Numbered from the stretch's first letter, positions 17,773-30,617 are shown. The stretch: 64,000 bases of DNA from Cellulomonas hominis (GCF_901521055.1 NZ_CABEGA010000095.1:1-64000); one strand, 5' to 3'. The notes: generated by a model from the sequence alone, not told the origin. Numbers and translations: made by a program.

Positions 17773-19008
17773 ATGTACGTCTCGCACCTGTCCCTGACGG
17801 ACTTCCGGTCGTACCGCCAGGTCGACCTCACCTTCGAGCCCGGGATCACGGCGCTCGTCGGGCCGAACGGGCAGGGCAAGACCAACCTCGTCGAGGCGAT
17901 CGGCTACGTCTCGACGTTCTCCAGCCACCGCGTGCCGACCGACGCCCCGCTCGTACGAGCCGGGGCGTCGGCGGCCGTGGTGCGCTCCCGCGTGGTCCGC
18001 GCGCAGGACGACGGGTCGGAGCGCGCGCTCGTCATCGACCTGCAGCTCGGGTCGGGGCGGTCCAACCGGGTCAAGCTCAACGGAGCCCCGTCGCGCGCCC
18101 GGGACGTGGTGGGTGCGCTGCGCTCGGTGCTGTTCGCGCCCGAGGACCTCGCGCTGGTCAAGGGCGATCCCGACGGCCGGCGCCGGTTCGTCGACGAGCT
18201 GGCGGTGCAGGTCACGCCGCGGCTGTCCGGCGTCTTCGGCGAGTACGACCGCGTGGTGCGGCAGCGCACCGCCCTGCTCAAGTCCGCCGCGGGGTTCCGC
18301 GGGGCGCGCGCGGGGAACCTCGACATCCGGACGCTGGACGTGTGGGACGCCAAGCTCGCCGAGCTCGGGGCGCAGGTGATCGTGGCCCGGCAGGCCGTCG
18401 TGTCCGCGCTCGACCCGTACGTCGCGGAGGCGTACGAGCGGGTGAGCGACGGGCAGGGCGCCGCCAGCGCCGGCTACCGGTCCTCCCTCACCGCCGCGCT
18501 CGCCGACCCCGGCGACGACGCCCCCCGCCCGGACTCCCCCGCCTCTCCGGTCGCGGTGGTCGAGGCGCAGATGCTCGAGGCGCTGTCCCGGCTGCGACCC
18601 AAGGAGCTGGAGCGGGGCGTGTGCCTCGTCGGCCCGCACCGCGACGACCTCGTGCTCACGCTCGGCGACCTGCCGGCGAAGGGCTACGCCAGCCACGGGG
18701 AGTCGTGGTCGGTGGCGCTGGCGCTGCGGCTGGCGTCCTACGAGCTCCTGACGAACGGCCCGCGTCCCGGGACCGCCGACGACGTCGCGCAGCTGTGGGT
18801 CGCGGACTCCGGTCCGGACGGGGAGCCGGTCCTGATGCTGGACGACGTGTTCGCCGAGCTGGACGCGAAGCGCAGGGAGCGGCTGGCGGACATGGTCGCC
18901 GGTGCCCGGCAGGTGTTCGTGACCGCCGCCGTCCCGGGCGACGTCCCCGAGCAGCTGTCCGGCGCGCGGTACGACGTCATGGCGTCGGAGGTCGCCCGTG
19001 CCGTCTGA
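17773..19008 (+). CDS. recF: DNA replication and repair protein RecF
   Basis: SMC-like ATPase that helps load RecA at gapped or stalled forks. It starts MYVSHLSLTDFRSYRQVDLTFE, with Walker A GPNGQGKTNLVEA near residue 30. The ABC signature region is around RLASYELL, and Walker B is VLMLDDVFAELD near the C-terminus. The length is 411 residues, slightly longer than E. coli RecF. It lies 9 nt after gnd and overlaps the next gene by 11 nt. Confidence 0.97.
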   Translation: MYVSHLSLTDFRSYRQVDLTFEPGITALVGPNGQGKTNLVEAIGYVSTFSSHRVPTDAPLVRAGASAAVVRSRVVRAQDDGSERALVIDLQLGSGRSNRVKLNGAPSRARDVVGALRSVLFAPEDLALVKGDPDGRRRFVDELAVQVTPRLSGVFGEYDRVVRQRTALLKSAAGFRGARAGNLDIRTLDVWDAKLAELGAQVIVARQAVVSALDPYVAEAYERVSDGQGAASAGYRSSLTAALADPGDDAPRPDSPASPVAVVEAQMLEALSRLRPKELERGVCLVGPHRDDLVLTLGDLPAKGYASHGESWSVALALRLASYELLTNGPRPGTADDVAQLWVADSGPDGEPVLMLDDVFAELDAKRRERLADMVAGARQVFVTAAVPGDVPEQLSGARYDVMASEVARAV

Positions 19009-19582
19009 CGACGCCGGACCCGCGCGCGACGGGAGCAGCACCCCGGAGGTCGACCCCGCCGTGCCCGTGTGCGAGCAGCTGGACATCACGCCGGCGACCC
19101 AGATGGCGAAGCGGTCGCTCGCCCGGTTCCGCTCCGTGGCGCGGTCGAAGGGCTACCGGCCCGGTCAGGCGGCACGCGGCCGGTCCCCGCTGTCCCCCGC
19201 CGAGCGCGGCGGACCCGGGGTGCACCCTCGCGACCCGCTGACCGTGTCCAGCACGATGGCCTCGCTGTTCCGCGACCGCGGCTGGGTGCAGGAGGTCTCG
19301 GTCGGCGGGGTCGTCGGCCGCTGGCGCGACGTCGTCGGGGACCAGATCGCCGACCACTGCACCCCGGAGACGTTCGCCGACGGGGTCCTCGTCGTCCGGA
19401 CCGACTCCTCGGCGTGGGCGCAGCAGCTCAAGATGCTCGCCCCGCAGCTCGTGCGGCGGATGGCGGAGGACGTCGGCGAGGGCGTGGTGAAGGACGTGCG
19501 CGTGCTCGGCCCGGCCGGCCCGGGGTTCGGCAAGGGGCGGCGGGCGGTCCGCGGCCGGGGCCCGCGCGACACCTGGGGCTGA
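18998..19582 (+). CDS. dciA: DciA-type replicative helicase loader (DUF721)
   Basis: DUF721/DciA protein, the ancestral partner that loads DnaB helicase in bacteria lacking DnaC or DnaI; the Mycobacterium homologue is Rv0004 at the same locus. A basic, disordered N-terminus (QMAKRSLARFRSVARSKGYRP) leads to the KH-like DciA domain. That domain contains VGGVVGRWRDVVGDQIADHC, VLVVRTDSSAWAQQLKMLAPQLVRRM and a short basic tail. The GTG start overlaps recF by 11 nt. The length is 194 residues. Confidence 0.93.
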   Translation: MPSDDAGPARDGSSTPEVDPAVPVCEQLDITPATQMAKRSLARFRSVARSKGYRPGQAARGRSPLSPAERGGPGVHPRDPLTVSSTMASLFRDRGWVQEVSVGGVVGRWRDVVGDQIADHCTPETFADGVLVVRTDSSAWAQQLKMLAPQLVRRMAEDVGEGVVKDVRVLGPAGPGFGKGRRAVRGRGPRDTWG

Positions 19583-19650
19583 CACCCGCGCGCGCGGGGG
19601 ACACGGTCCACAGGGGCCGCGGATCTGAGGGGTTCTGGCGTGGGGCCGGG

Positions 19651-19656
19651 TACACT
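19651..19656 (+). promoter_or_regulatory. Possible gyrB -10 element
   Basis: TACACT stands out in the 205-bp gap between dciA and gyrB and would start transcription about 125 bp before the gyrB GTG. No convincing -35 is seen, which is common for actinobacterial promoters. Confidence 0.4.
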
Positions 19657-19787
19657 GTGAATCGACATGTCTGGCGCGTCTGCGCCGGTCCAGGACGCAC
19701 GATCTCCGTCGTCGTGGAGTGATCCGCCCTCCCGCCCGGAGGACGCTCGTCTCCGCCGCGTGTGAGAACTGAGGAGCACCACCGCCC

Positions 19788-21854
<2,067 letters not shown>

Positions 21855-21927
21855 CCGCGGCGCACCCGCTCCTCCCCGACCTCCCGGCCGCCTGCGCCGG
21901 GACCAGTCCCACCGAAGGACCTGATTC

Positions 21928-24536
<2,609 letters not shown>

Positions 24537-24540
<4 letters not shown>

Positions 24541-25304
24541 GCAGCGACACGCCGCCGTCCATCCCGCCCCGCAAGCAGTCGGGCAGCGACACGGCCGAGA
24601 AGCCGGCAGGCGGCCGCACGGCCACCGACACCGGCGCGCGGACGGGCACCACCACGACCACCTCCGGCAAGGCACCGACGGCCACCACGCCGACGGGCGC
24701 GACCTCGACGGGCACCACGTCGAAGGGGTCCGGCGCCCCGGCGCGCAGCGCGTCAACGGCGTCGCCGAGCACCAAGGCGACCCCCGCGGCAGCCGCTGCG
24801 ACCACCACGCAGGAGCCCGTGCGCCCGGCCGCCGCCGCGCCGCGCACGAGCACCCCGGCCGGCTCTCCCCGCGACGACACCGACCGGAAGGCGTCCCCCT
24901 CCGCCGGGTCCCGTCCCGCGTCGGGCTCGCTCACCAGCGGCTCCGGCCCGCGGCGCGTGCGCCTCGCGGTCTCCCGGGTCGACCCGTGGTCGGTGATGAA
25001 GCTGTCGTTCCTCATCTCCGTCGCGATCGGCATCATGATCGTCGTCGCCACCGCGGTGGTGTGGCTGACGCTCGACGGCCTGCACGTCTTCGCGTCGCTG
25101 AACGACCTCGTGACCGAGATCCTGGCCGACTCCAGCATCGACCTGATGCGGTACGTGGAGTTCGACCGCGTCATCTCCGTCGCGACCCTGGTCGCCGTCG
25201 TGGACGTGTTCCTCATCACGGCTCTCGCCACGATCGGGGCGTTCCTGTACAACATCACGGCCGCCCTGGTGGGCGGCGTGCACGTCACGATGACGGACGA
25301 GTGA
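24537..25304 (+). CDS. DUF3566 membrane protein
   Basis: The first 140 or so residues are Thr/Ala/Ser-rich and disordered. A DUF3566 domain with two membrane spans follows ([17 protein letters not shown] and [23 protein letters not shown]). It ends in a short tail. This family sits directly after gyrA across actinobacteria (Rv0007 in Mycobacterium) and is thought to act in envelope or division processes; its biochemical role is unknown. The ATG overlaps the gyrA stop, so it is translationally coupled. The length is 255 residues. Confidence 0.9.
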
Positions 25305-25312
25305 CACCCGGT

Positions 25313-25342
25313 TTGGGCGGGCAGCCCCTGCTGGGGTAGTCT
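25313..25342 (+). promoter_or_regulatory. tRNA-Ile promoter
   Basis: TTGGGC (25313-25318) and TAGTCT (25337-25342) are separated by 18 bp and lie 24 nt before the tRNA. This is a reasonable housekeeping promoter. Confidence 0.55.
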
Positions 25343-25365
25343 CGACCGGCACGCCAGCGTGCCAC

Positions 25366-25439
25366 GGGCCTATAGCTCAGACGGTTAGAGCGCTTCCCTG
25401 ATAAGGAAGAGGTCAGAGGTTCAAGTCCTCTTAGGCCCA
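25366..25439 (+). tRNA. tRNA-Ile (anticodon GAT)
   Basis: 74-nt cloverleaf. Acceptor arms GGGCCTA and TAGGCCC pair fully; the anticodon stem CTTCC/GGAAG encloses loop CTGATAA with anticodon GAT; the T-loop is TTCAAGT. CCA is not encoded. Confidence 0.98.
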
Positions 25440-25462
25440 CTCCCGAGCCCCTGGGGGAACCC

Positions 25463-25582
25463 ATGAAGAAGCTCCTGCTCCTGGTGGTCGTCGCCGCCGC
25501 CGGCTACGTCGCCTGGACGCGGTACGCCGCCGAGCGCGACGACCGCGACCTGTGGGCCGAGGTCACCGACCCTGTCGAGTAG
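25463..25582 (+). CDS. DLW-39 family small protein
   Basis: A 39-residue protein opening MKKLLLLVVVAAAGYVAWTRY, a single membrane span or uncleaved signal. It continues with charged residues and RDLWAEVTDPVE, which carries the Asp-Leu-Trp motif that names the DLW-39 family. Such genes lie close to gyrA and tRNA genes in actinobacteria. A GGGGGAAC-type ribosome-binding region precedes the ATG. The family has no assigned function. The length of exactly 39 matches the family name. Confidence 0.85.
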   Translation: MKKLLLLVVVAAAGYVAWTRYAAERDDRDLWAEVTDPVE

Positions 25583-25624
25583 GGCTCGCTCCACCACCCG
25601 CGTCCCGGTGCACCGGGGCGTCCC

Positions 25625-25697
25625 GGGGCCATGGCGCAATTGGTAGCGCACCTGCTTTGCAAGCAGGGGGTTAGGGGTTCGAGTCCCCTTGGCTCCA
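25625..25697 (+). tRNA. tRNA-Ala (anticodon TGC)
   Basis: Acceptor arms GGGGCCA and TGGCTCC pair with one G-T wobble; stem CCTGC/GCAGG encloses TTTGCAA with anticodon TGC; the T-loop is TTCGAGT. CCA is encoded at 25698-25700. Confidence 0.98.
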
Positions 25698-25706
25698 CCA
25701 CCCGCA

Positions 25707-25753
25707 GCGCGACGAAGGCCCGGCACCTCGCAGGTGCCGGGCCTTCGTGCGTC
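25707..25753. repeat. 47-nt direct repeat, left copy, containing a terminator hairpin
   Basis: Identical at all 47 positions to 29446-29492. It includes 17-bp hairpin arms (25712-25728 and 25732-25748). This copy lies just after tRNA-Ala and touches the stop codon of the leftward oxidoreductase gene, so it can terminate both. Confidence 0.95.
25712..25748. terminator. Bidirectional terminator after tRNA-Ala and the oxidoreductase gene
   Basis: Perfect 17-bp inverted repeat (arms at 25712-25728 and 25732-25748), with arm start ACGAAGGCCCGG. It lies between two converging transcripts. Confidence 0.9.
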
Positions 25754-26789
25754 ATCCGGCGTCGGCGACGACGACCTTGCCGATCACGTGCCCGGTCTCC
25801 ACGTCGGCGTGGGCGCGGCGCATCTGCTCGGCCTCCAGCGGCGCGTAGGTGTGCGTGAGCGTCGTCCTCAGGCGCCCGGAGTCGACGAGACCGGAGACGA
25901 CGTCGAGCAGCTCGTGCTGAGCGGTGAGGTCCCAGCCGTGCAGCGGGCGGGCGAACATGAACTCCCAGTGCCAGGAGATGCTCTTGCCCTTCAGGGCGGC
26001 GAAGTCCAGGTCGCCCTCGTCGTCGATCGCGACGATCTGACCGAACGGCCGGGTGACCGAGACGAACAGCGGCATCCGTCCCCTGCTCTGGGGAGTGAAG
26101 ACGTAGTCCACCCCGCCGGGAGCGAGCCGGAGGATCTGCTCCTCCAGGTCCGGCGCGCCGTGGTCCACGACCGCATCCGCGCCGAGCTCCTCCACCCACG
26201 CCCGTGACTCCTCGCGAGACGCGGTGGCGATCACGCGGACATCCGTCAACGCCTTGGCCAGCTGGATGAGGATCGAGCCGACGCCGCCGGCAGCTCCGAG
26301 GACGAGCAACGTCCCGGTGGTCTCCTTGTGCAGCTGGAGCTTGTGGAAGAGCGCCTCCCACGCCGTGATGGTCGTCAGCGGCAACGCCGCAGCCTCGGCG
26401 TGGGTGAGCGTCCTCGGCTTGTGCCCGATGATGCGCTCGTCGACCAGCTGGCGTGCGGCGTACGTGCCGGGACGATCGAGCGTCCCTGCGTAGTAGACGT
26501 CGTCGCCGGGGCGGAACAGGGTGACCAGCTCGCCGACCGCGCTGACGGTTCCCGACGCGTCCCACCCGAGCACGCGATCGTCCGTGGCGGGACCGCCGCT
26601 GGCGCGCACCTTCACGTCGACGGGATTGACCGACACCGCCTTCACCTCGACGAGGACGTCGTGACCGGTCGGCGCAGCGGGAGCCGGGATCTCCGCGTCG
26701 ACCAGGCTGCGGGTACCCGTGAGCGGCCCTCCGGAGCGCGAGACGATCGCACGCATCGTGCCGGTGGGCGAGGTGGTGGCGGATGTCAT
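25752..26789 (-). CDS. Zinc-type alcohol dehydrogenase-like quinone oxidoreductase
   Basis: Medium-chain dehydrogenase/reductase of the QOR2/YogA type, expected to reduce quinones or reactive enones with NADPH. The GroES-like N-domain contains VKAVSVNPVDVKVR, the nucleotide-binding domain LLVLGAAGGVGSILIQLAK near residue 160, and the protein ends HVIGKVVVADAG. The catalytic zinc cysteine and histidine set of true alcohol dehydrogenases is absent, as expected for QOR enzymes. The length is 345 residues. An HxlR regulator is encoded 108 nt upstream on the same strand, a known arrangement for quinone- or electrophile-responsive genes. Confidence 0.88.
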   Translation of the reverse strand: MTSATTSPTGTMRAIVSRSGGPLTGTRSLVDAEIPAPAAPTGHDVLVEVKAVSVNPVDVKVRASGGPATDDRVLGWDASGTVSAVGELVTLFRPGDDVYYAGTLDRPGTYAARQLVDERIIGHKPRTLTHAEAAALPLTTITAWEALFHKLQLHKETTGTLLVLGAAGGVGSILIQLAKALTDVRVIATASREESRAWVEELGADAVVDHGAPDLEEQILRLAPGGVDYVFTPQSRGRMPLFVSVTRPFGQIVAIDDEGDLDFAALKGKSISWHWEFMFARPLHGWDLTAQHELLDVVSGLVDSGRLRTTLTHTYAPLEAEQMRRAHADVETGHVIGKVVVADAG

Positions 26790-26855
26790 CGGTGTGAGCC
26801 CTCTCGTCGTGGTGCTGCCGGCTGCGGCGGCACGCGGACGATAGCTCCGGGGCAG

Positions 26856-26892
26856 TGGTTACCCGAAAGGGGACCTGCTATCCATCGGGTAG
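26856..26892. promoter_or_regulatory. Putative HxlR operator upstream of the oxidoreductase gene
   Basis: TGGTTACCCG (26856-26865) is the exact reverse complement of CGGGTAACCA at 27348-27357 before the regulator gene. Next to it lies the dyad CTATCCATCGGGTAG (26878-26892). Shared sequence before two genes of one cassette suggests one regulator binds both. Confidence 0.5.
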
Positions 26893-26897
26893 TGCCC

Positions 26898-27284
26898 TCA
26901 GGCGTGGTCTCCCTGCGGCACCGCGCGCGCGTACTGCGACTCGGCCCACGTGCGGAGCGCGAACACGGGCACGAGCGCACCGCGGCCGTCCGCGGTGAGC
27001 GAGTACTCCACGTGCAGCGGCACCGCGGGGAAGACCGTGCGGTCGACGAGGCCGAAACGCTCCAGCCGGCGCAACGTCGAGGTCAGCACCTTCGGCGACA
27101 CCCCCTGCAGCTGCCTCTGCAGCGAGCCGAAGCGCCGTGGACCGTCCGCCAGGGCCCCGATCGCGAGCGCCGCCCACTTGTTCGCCACGACGTCGAGAAG
27201 GTCCCGGCACGGGCAATCCGCCGAATAGACGTCGCCGCGAGGTCCGCCGTCGAGGCCGGTCGTTTCGCTTTCACATATCGTCAT
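26898..27284 (-). CDS. HxlR-family winged-helix transcriptional regulator
   Basis: Dimeric winged-helix regulator of 128 residues. The HxlR core is visible: CRDLLDVVANKWAALAIGAL, then RRFGSLQRQLQGVSPKVLTSTLRRLERFGLVDR and the wing HVEYSLTADGRGAL. The N-terminal Cys pair (ADCPC) includes the conserved cysteine that QorR/HypR-type members use to sense oxidants or electrophiles. It is transcribed toward the oxidoreductase gene and away from the large divergent gene, so it probably controls all three. Confidence 0.9.
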   Translation of the reverse strand: MTICESETTGLDGGPRGDVYSADCPCRDLLDVVANKWAALAIGALADGPRRFGSLQRQLQGVSPKVLTSTLRRLERFGLVDRTVFPAVPLHVEYSLTADGRGALVPVFALRTWAESQYARAVPQGDHA

Positions 27285-27317
27285 GTTCCACTCCCCCTGT
27301 CCGGCCGAAACGCCGAA

Positions 27318-27357
27318 CTACTTCCCGTCCGATAGTAGCGGCCCTTGCGGGTAACCA
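27318..27357. promoter_or_regulatory. Putative HxlR operators in the divergent promoter
   Basis: Dyad CTAC...GTAG at 27318-27338 and CGGGTAACCA at 27348-27357, within the 250-bp gap between the regulator and the divergent 625-residue gene. The second motif recurs inverted before the oxidoreductase gene. The gap is more AT-rich than its surroundings. Confidence 0.45.
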
Positions 27358-27531
27358 TCGACGACGGCATAAATTCGTCCTGCTCGTGCGGCGCTTCACC
27401 CGCGTCGCACGACCGACAGAAGAAGTCGCATCCGTGGTGACAGATCGGTGACGGGCGCAGTCCCGACGGATTCGCGGTGGACTCACCGCAGCCTTCCACA
27501 GAATTTCGCGGCGATCCCTCGAGAGGAACGA

Positions 27532-29409
27532 ATGATGGTCACGCTCGTCGAACGCACCGTGCATCAGCCCGTCAGCACGCAGGTCCCAGCCGGAGCCGCC
27601 TCCCACCTGGTCGTGGAGCACCTCGGCGACCTGCTGGTGCGCGCCGACGCCCACCTCACTCGTGAGCGGTTCACGAACGAGAACTTCACCAAGGACGACC
27701 CCTACCGCGTGCGCGGCCAGGAGGTCTTCGTCGACGCGGTGCAGCAGGTGAGCGCCGATCTCGGTGCCTTCTCCGCGCGCTTCCCGGACCAGAGGGGACT
27801 CGTAGCCTCGTTCTCCGCCGCGTTGGCGACGGCAGCGACACGCGAGACCGGACTCGGGGAGATCGGCGTGGCCTATCGCTCGGCCCTGGAGGCGTTCCGC
27901 GACGCGTTCGAACCGAGCGCGTCGGGATCCCGCGCCCACGCGGTCTTCACCGACGAGGGTCTCGACGTGTACGTGCGCGTGGTCCGGCCGCAGCACGCCT
28001 CGGCAGATCAGGACTTCCTCGCCGCGGCCTCCGCCCTGCTCGGGTCGCGGCGGGAAGCGGAGGACAACCTGACCGTCGACGAGCGCATCGCCGTGCGTGC
28101 CGCCTACTGGCTCCTCGACCAGGGCGTCCAGATCCCCGGCTCCTTCCCCATCTGGGGGACCTCGGGGTTCCGCGACGTGCAGACCTACGCCTCCATCACC
28201 GATCCCGGCGAGGGTCACCTGGCGGGCACCACGGTGTTCCCGGGCAACCTGCACGGGGTCATCGTCCACGTCGAGCATCTCGAGCGGGGTGTGGACCGGA
28301 GCCGTGACGAGCTCGAGCCGTACCGCATTCCGTCTCCTCGCATGGTCGCCCGCGTCCGGCTCCACGTGGGTGCGGCCGCACCGACGTCCAGCTACATCGG
28401 TCGACCGCTGTTCGACGGCACGGTCGCCGACTCGCTGATCAAGACCAGCCGGACCTTCGCCGCAGCAGCGTCCTCGTTGCTCTCCGACGGTCTGGCCGAG
28501 GTGAAGTTCGCCGTCGAACGGCTGACGGCCCGGGAGGCAGTCGAGCTGCTGTCGTCGTTGGCGCGGGAAGTCCGGCGCGACCGTCACGCACAAGTTCTGT
28601 CCGCGGCCGTGAACATCAACATCCCCATTCTCGACGACCGCTCGGAGACCGTGAAGGCGCACGGCGAAGCGCGATGGGCGAGCACGCACGAGGAGATCGG
28701 ACTGCTGGGCGTGGCGATCGCCGTCGCGGCGGGATTCGACAAGGTGACCTGGGACGGCACGGCGGACACCTACCCGAGCCGGTGCATCACGGATCAGCTG
28801 ACCCGGCCGGTCGCCCTCTCTCTCGTCCACCGAGCGCACGAATCCGGCTTGCTGACGTACTTCTCGGCGGGATTCCGTTACGACAACATCCCCGACGCCG
28901 TCATTTCCGGTGTCGACGGAATCGGTATCGGCGGGGCGCAGATCCTGCGCTACATGGACAAGGTCACCGGCAACCACGGACCGTTCCTGCCGGGCAACAT
29001 CCAGCAGATCCTCGCCGTTCGCGACGCTGCCGCCGAGACGCCGGCCGGACGTGGCGGGCAGCTTCTCGCACGGCTGGATCGGCTCTACTACGAGGGGACC
29101 CTCGACATCGATGCCGAGCCCTGGCGGGAGCGCCTCTTCACCGCACTGCAGGAGGACGATGAGGCGGCGATCAGCGAGGCCCTCGATGCGCTCCAGAACA
29201 TCGCCGACCGCGAGCCCGACACGGCACCGCCGCTCCTGGCCTGGGCGGGACGACTGGTGTCGGCCGGGAACGTGCTGGCGAGGAACCGCATCGACTCCCG
29301 GCACTGGGATCCCCTGATGGGCCGGATCCGCGACGCGGCGAGCCGCGGTGACATCGTCGCTCTTGAAGAGCACCTCCGTCCGGCCACGGTGCAGCCGCGC
29401 CTCCGCTAG
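27532..29409 (+). CDS. Unrecognised 625-residue protein with a barrel-like C-terminal half
   Basis: I do not recognise the family. The N-terminal half is helical, with an acidic stretch (NENFTKDDPYRVRGQEVF) and a beta-rich middle (FPIWGTSGFRDVQ, HLAGTTVFPGNLHGVIVHVEH). The section around residues 355-490 alternates strands and helices like a TIM barrel: VNINIPILDD, GFDKVTWDG, LLTYFSAGFRYDNIPDAVI and SGVDGIGIGGAQIL. The last resembles the phosphate-binding strand-loop of barrel enzymes. The C-terminus is helical. ATG codons at 27532 and 27535 follow GAGAGGA; 27535 has the better 7-nt spacing. Codons such as ATT, TTG and GGA are more frequent than in neighbours, a sign of transfer. Confidence 0.75.
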   Translation: MMVTLVERTVHQPVSTQVPAGAASHLVVEHLGDLLVRADAHLTRERFTNENFTKDDPYRVRGQEVFVDAVQQVSADLGAFSARFPDQRGLVASFSAALATAATRETGLGEIGVAYRSALEAFRDAFEPSASGSRAHAVFTDEGLDVYVRVVRPQHASADQDFLAAASALLGSRREAEDNLTVDERIAVRAAYWLLDQGVQIPGSFPIWGTSGFRDVQTYASITDPGEGHLAGTTVFPGNLHGVIVHVEHLERGVDRSRDELEPYRIPSPRMVARVRLHVGAAAPTSSYIGRPLFDGTVADSLIKTSRTFAAAASSLLSDGLAEVKFAVERLTAREAVELLSSLAREVRRDRHAQVLSAAVNINIPILDDRSETVKAHGEARWASTHEEIGLLGVAIAVAAGFDKVTWDGTADTYPSRCITDQLTRPVALSLVHRAHESGLLTYFSAGFRYDNIPDAVISGVDGIGIGGAQILRYMDKVTGNHGPFLPGNIQQILAVRDAAAETPAGRGGQLLARLDRLYYEGTLDIDAEPWRERLFTALQEDDEAAISEALDALQNIADREPDTAPPLLAWAGRLVSAGNVLARNRIDSRHWDPLMGRIRDAASRGDIVALEEHLRPATVQPRLR

Positions 29410-29445
29410 CAGCTCAGCGTCCGACCCTGTCCGCGCGACGACACC

Positions 29446-29492
29446 GCGCGACGAAGGCCCGGCACCTCGCAGGTGCCGGGCCTTCGTGCGTC
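29446..29492. repeat. 47-nt direct repeat, right copy, containing a terminator hairpin
   Basis: Exact duplicate of 25707-25753, here between the end of the 625-residue gene and the end of the leftward DUF5324-like gene. The two copies enclose a 3.7-kb three-gene cassette. Confidence 0.95.
29451..29487. terminator. Bidirectional terminator (right copy)
   Basis: Same 17-bp hairpin as after tRNA-Ala, placed between two converging genes, 42 nt after the plus-strand stop and 26 nt past the minus-strand stop. Confidence 0.9.
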
Positions 29493-29512
29493 GTGCGGGT
29501 CGTGCGGTCGGG

Positions 29513-30469
29513 TCAGGCCTGGGGCCCGCTCTCCGTGGTGCCCTCGACCGGGGTGGTGCCGGTCGTGCCCTCGGACGCCGTCGCGCCGGTGTCGGGCTTC
29601 TTCGGGGCGGCACGGCGCTGCGTGGCCTTCTTGGTCGCCTCGGTCACCTTCTCGGTGGCGTCGGCGACGCGCTCCTCGACGTCCTCGCGGACCTCGGCGA
29701 CGCGCTCGGCGGCCTTCTGGGTGGCCTCACGGCTGCGGGCGACGGCCTCGCCGGCGGCCTGGCCCACGGCCTCCGCCGCGTCACCGGCGCGGGCGCGGAG
29801 CTGGTCGCCGGCGGGGGCCTCGGGCTCCCACGGCTCGGCCCACGGGTCGGTGGTGGTGCGGGACCGGGTCCAGGCGAAGACGCCGGCGCCGGCGCCGAGC
29901 AGCAGGGCGACGAGGAAGAACCGCTTGGCGCCCTTGTGCTTCTTCTTCGCGGGCTTGCCCGCGGCGGCGGCAGCACCGGCGGCCGCGGCCGCCAGGAGCG
30001 ACTTCGTCTTCGCGGACTCCTTGTCGGCGACCTTCTCGACCACCGCGCCGGCCCGCTCCGCGGCGTCGTTGACCGCCTGGACCACCTTGGGCAGCAGCTC
30101 GTCGACCAGCTTGTCGTGCGCCGTGTCGATGACCGGCGTCGCGGCGACCGCGGCCTTCTCGACCCGCGGGGCGGCGGCCTTCACGCTCTCCTTGTACAGG
30201 TGGTCGATGCGGGGGACGAGCCACTCGACGGCGGCGTCGACGCGCGGCTGGCCCCAGTCGACCGCGTGGCCGGCGGCACCCTTGGCCAGCACGGCGGCCT
30301 CCGCGGCCTGCAGCTTGGCGGCGGCGGCGAGCTTGCCCGCGCCGTCGGCGGCCTTCACCCCGGCGTCGGCCAGCACGGCCCCCACGTCGGCCGCCTGCCC
30401 CTTGAGGCGCTCGGAGGTCGCGGGGTCGGAGACGATCTCGATCTTGTTCCGTCGGTGAAGGAACGCCAT
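29513..30469 (-). CDS. DUF5324-like helical membrane protein
   Basis: 318 residues from the ATG at 30469 (MAFLHRRNKIEIVSD), preceded by AGGAGA. The first 200 residues are Ala/Lys/Val-rich amphipathic helix. A basic patch (KPAKKKHKGAKR), one membrane span (FFLVALLLGAGAGVFAW) and a second amphipathic Ala/Glu-rich helix follow. The tail is rich in Thr, Gly and Pro. The layout and its place beside ppiA and rhomboid genes fit the actinobacterial DUF5324 family, whose function is unknown. Repetitive helix makes similarity searches unreliable, so the family name is tentative. Confidence 0.7.
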   Translation of the reverse strand: MAFLHRRNKIEIVSDPATSERLKGQAADVGAVLADAGVKAADGAGKLAAAAKLQAAEAAVLAKGAAGHAVDWGQPRVDAAVEWLVPRIDHLYKESVKAAAPRVEKAAVAATPVIDTAHDKLVDELLPKVVQAVNDAAERAGAVVEKVADKESAKTKSLLAAAAAGAAAAAGKPAKKKHKGAKRFFLVALLLGAGAGVFAWTRSRTTTDPWAEPWEPEAPAGDQLRARAGDAAEAVGQAAGEAVARSREATQKAAERVAEVREDVEERVADATEKVTEATKKATQRRAAPKKPDTGATASEGTTGTTPVEGTTESGPQA

Positions 30470-30617
30470 GTCCACACTCTCCTGCTCAGCTGGTCCGGTG
30501 TCGTCCCACTCTGCCACCGTCAGCCCTTTCGCGCAGGTGGCAGGCGTGTGTTCGTCGCGCGTGAACACACGATCCCCACCGGGCCGCCGCACAGGGGTCC
30601 GTGACAGGATGGCGGGC

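Noticed and set aside
25366..29492. Integrative element attached at the tRNA genes
   Set aside because: The 47-nt repeat is a terminator outside the tRNA, not a duplicated tRNA 3' end, and no integrase or transposase is encoded. A simple cassette insertion explains it better.
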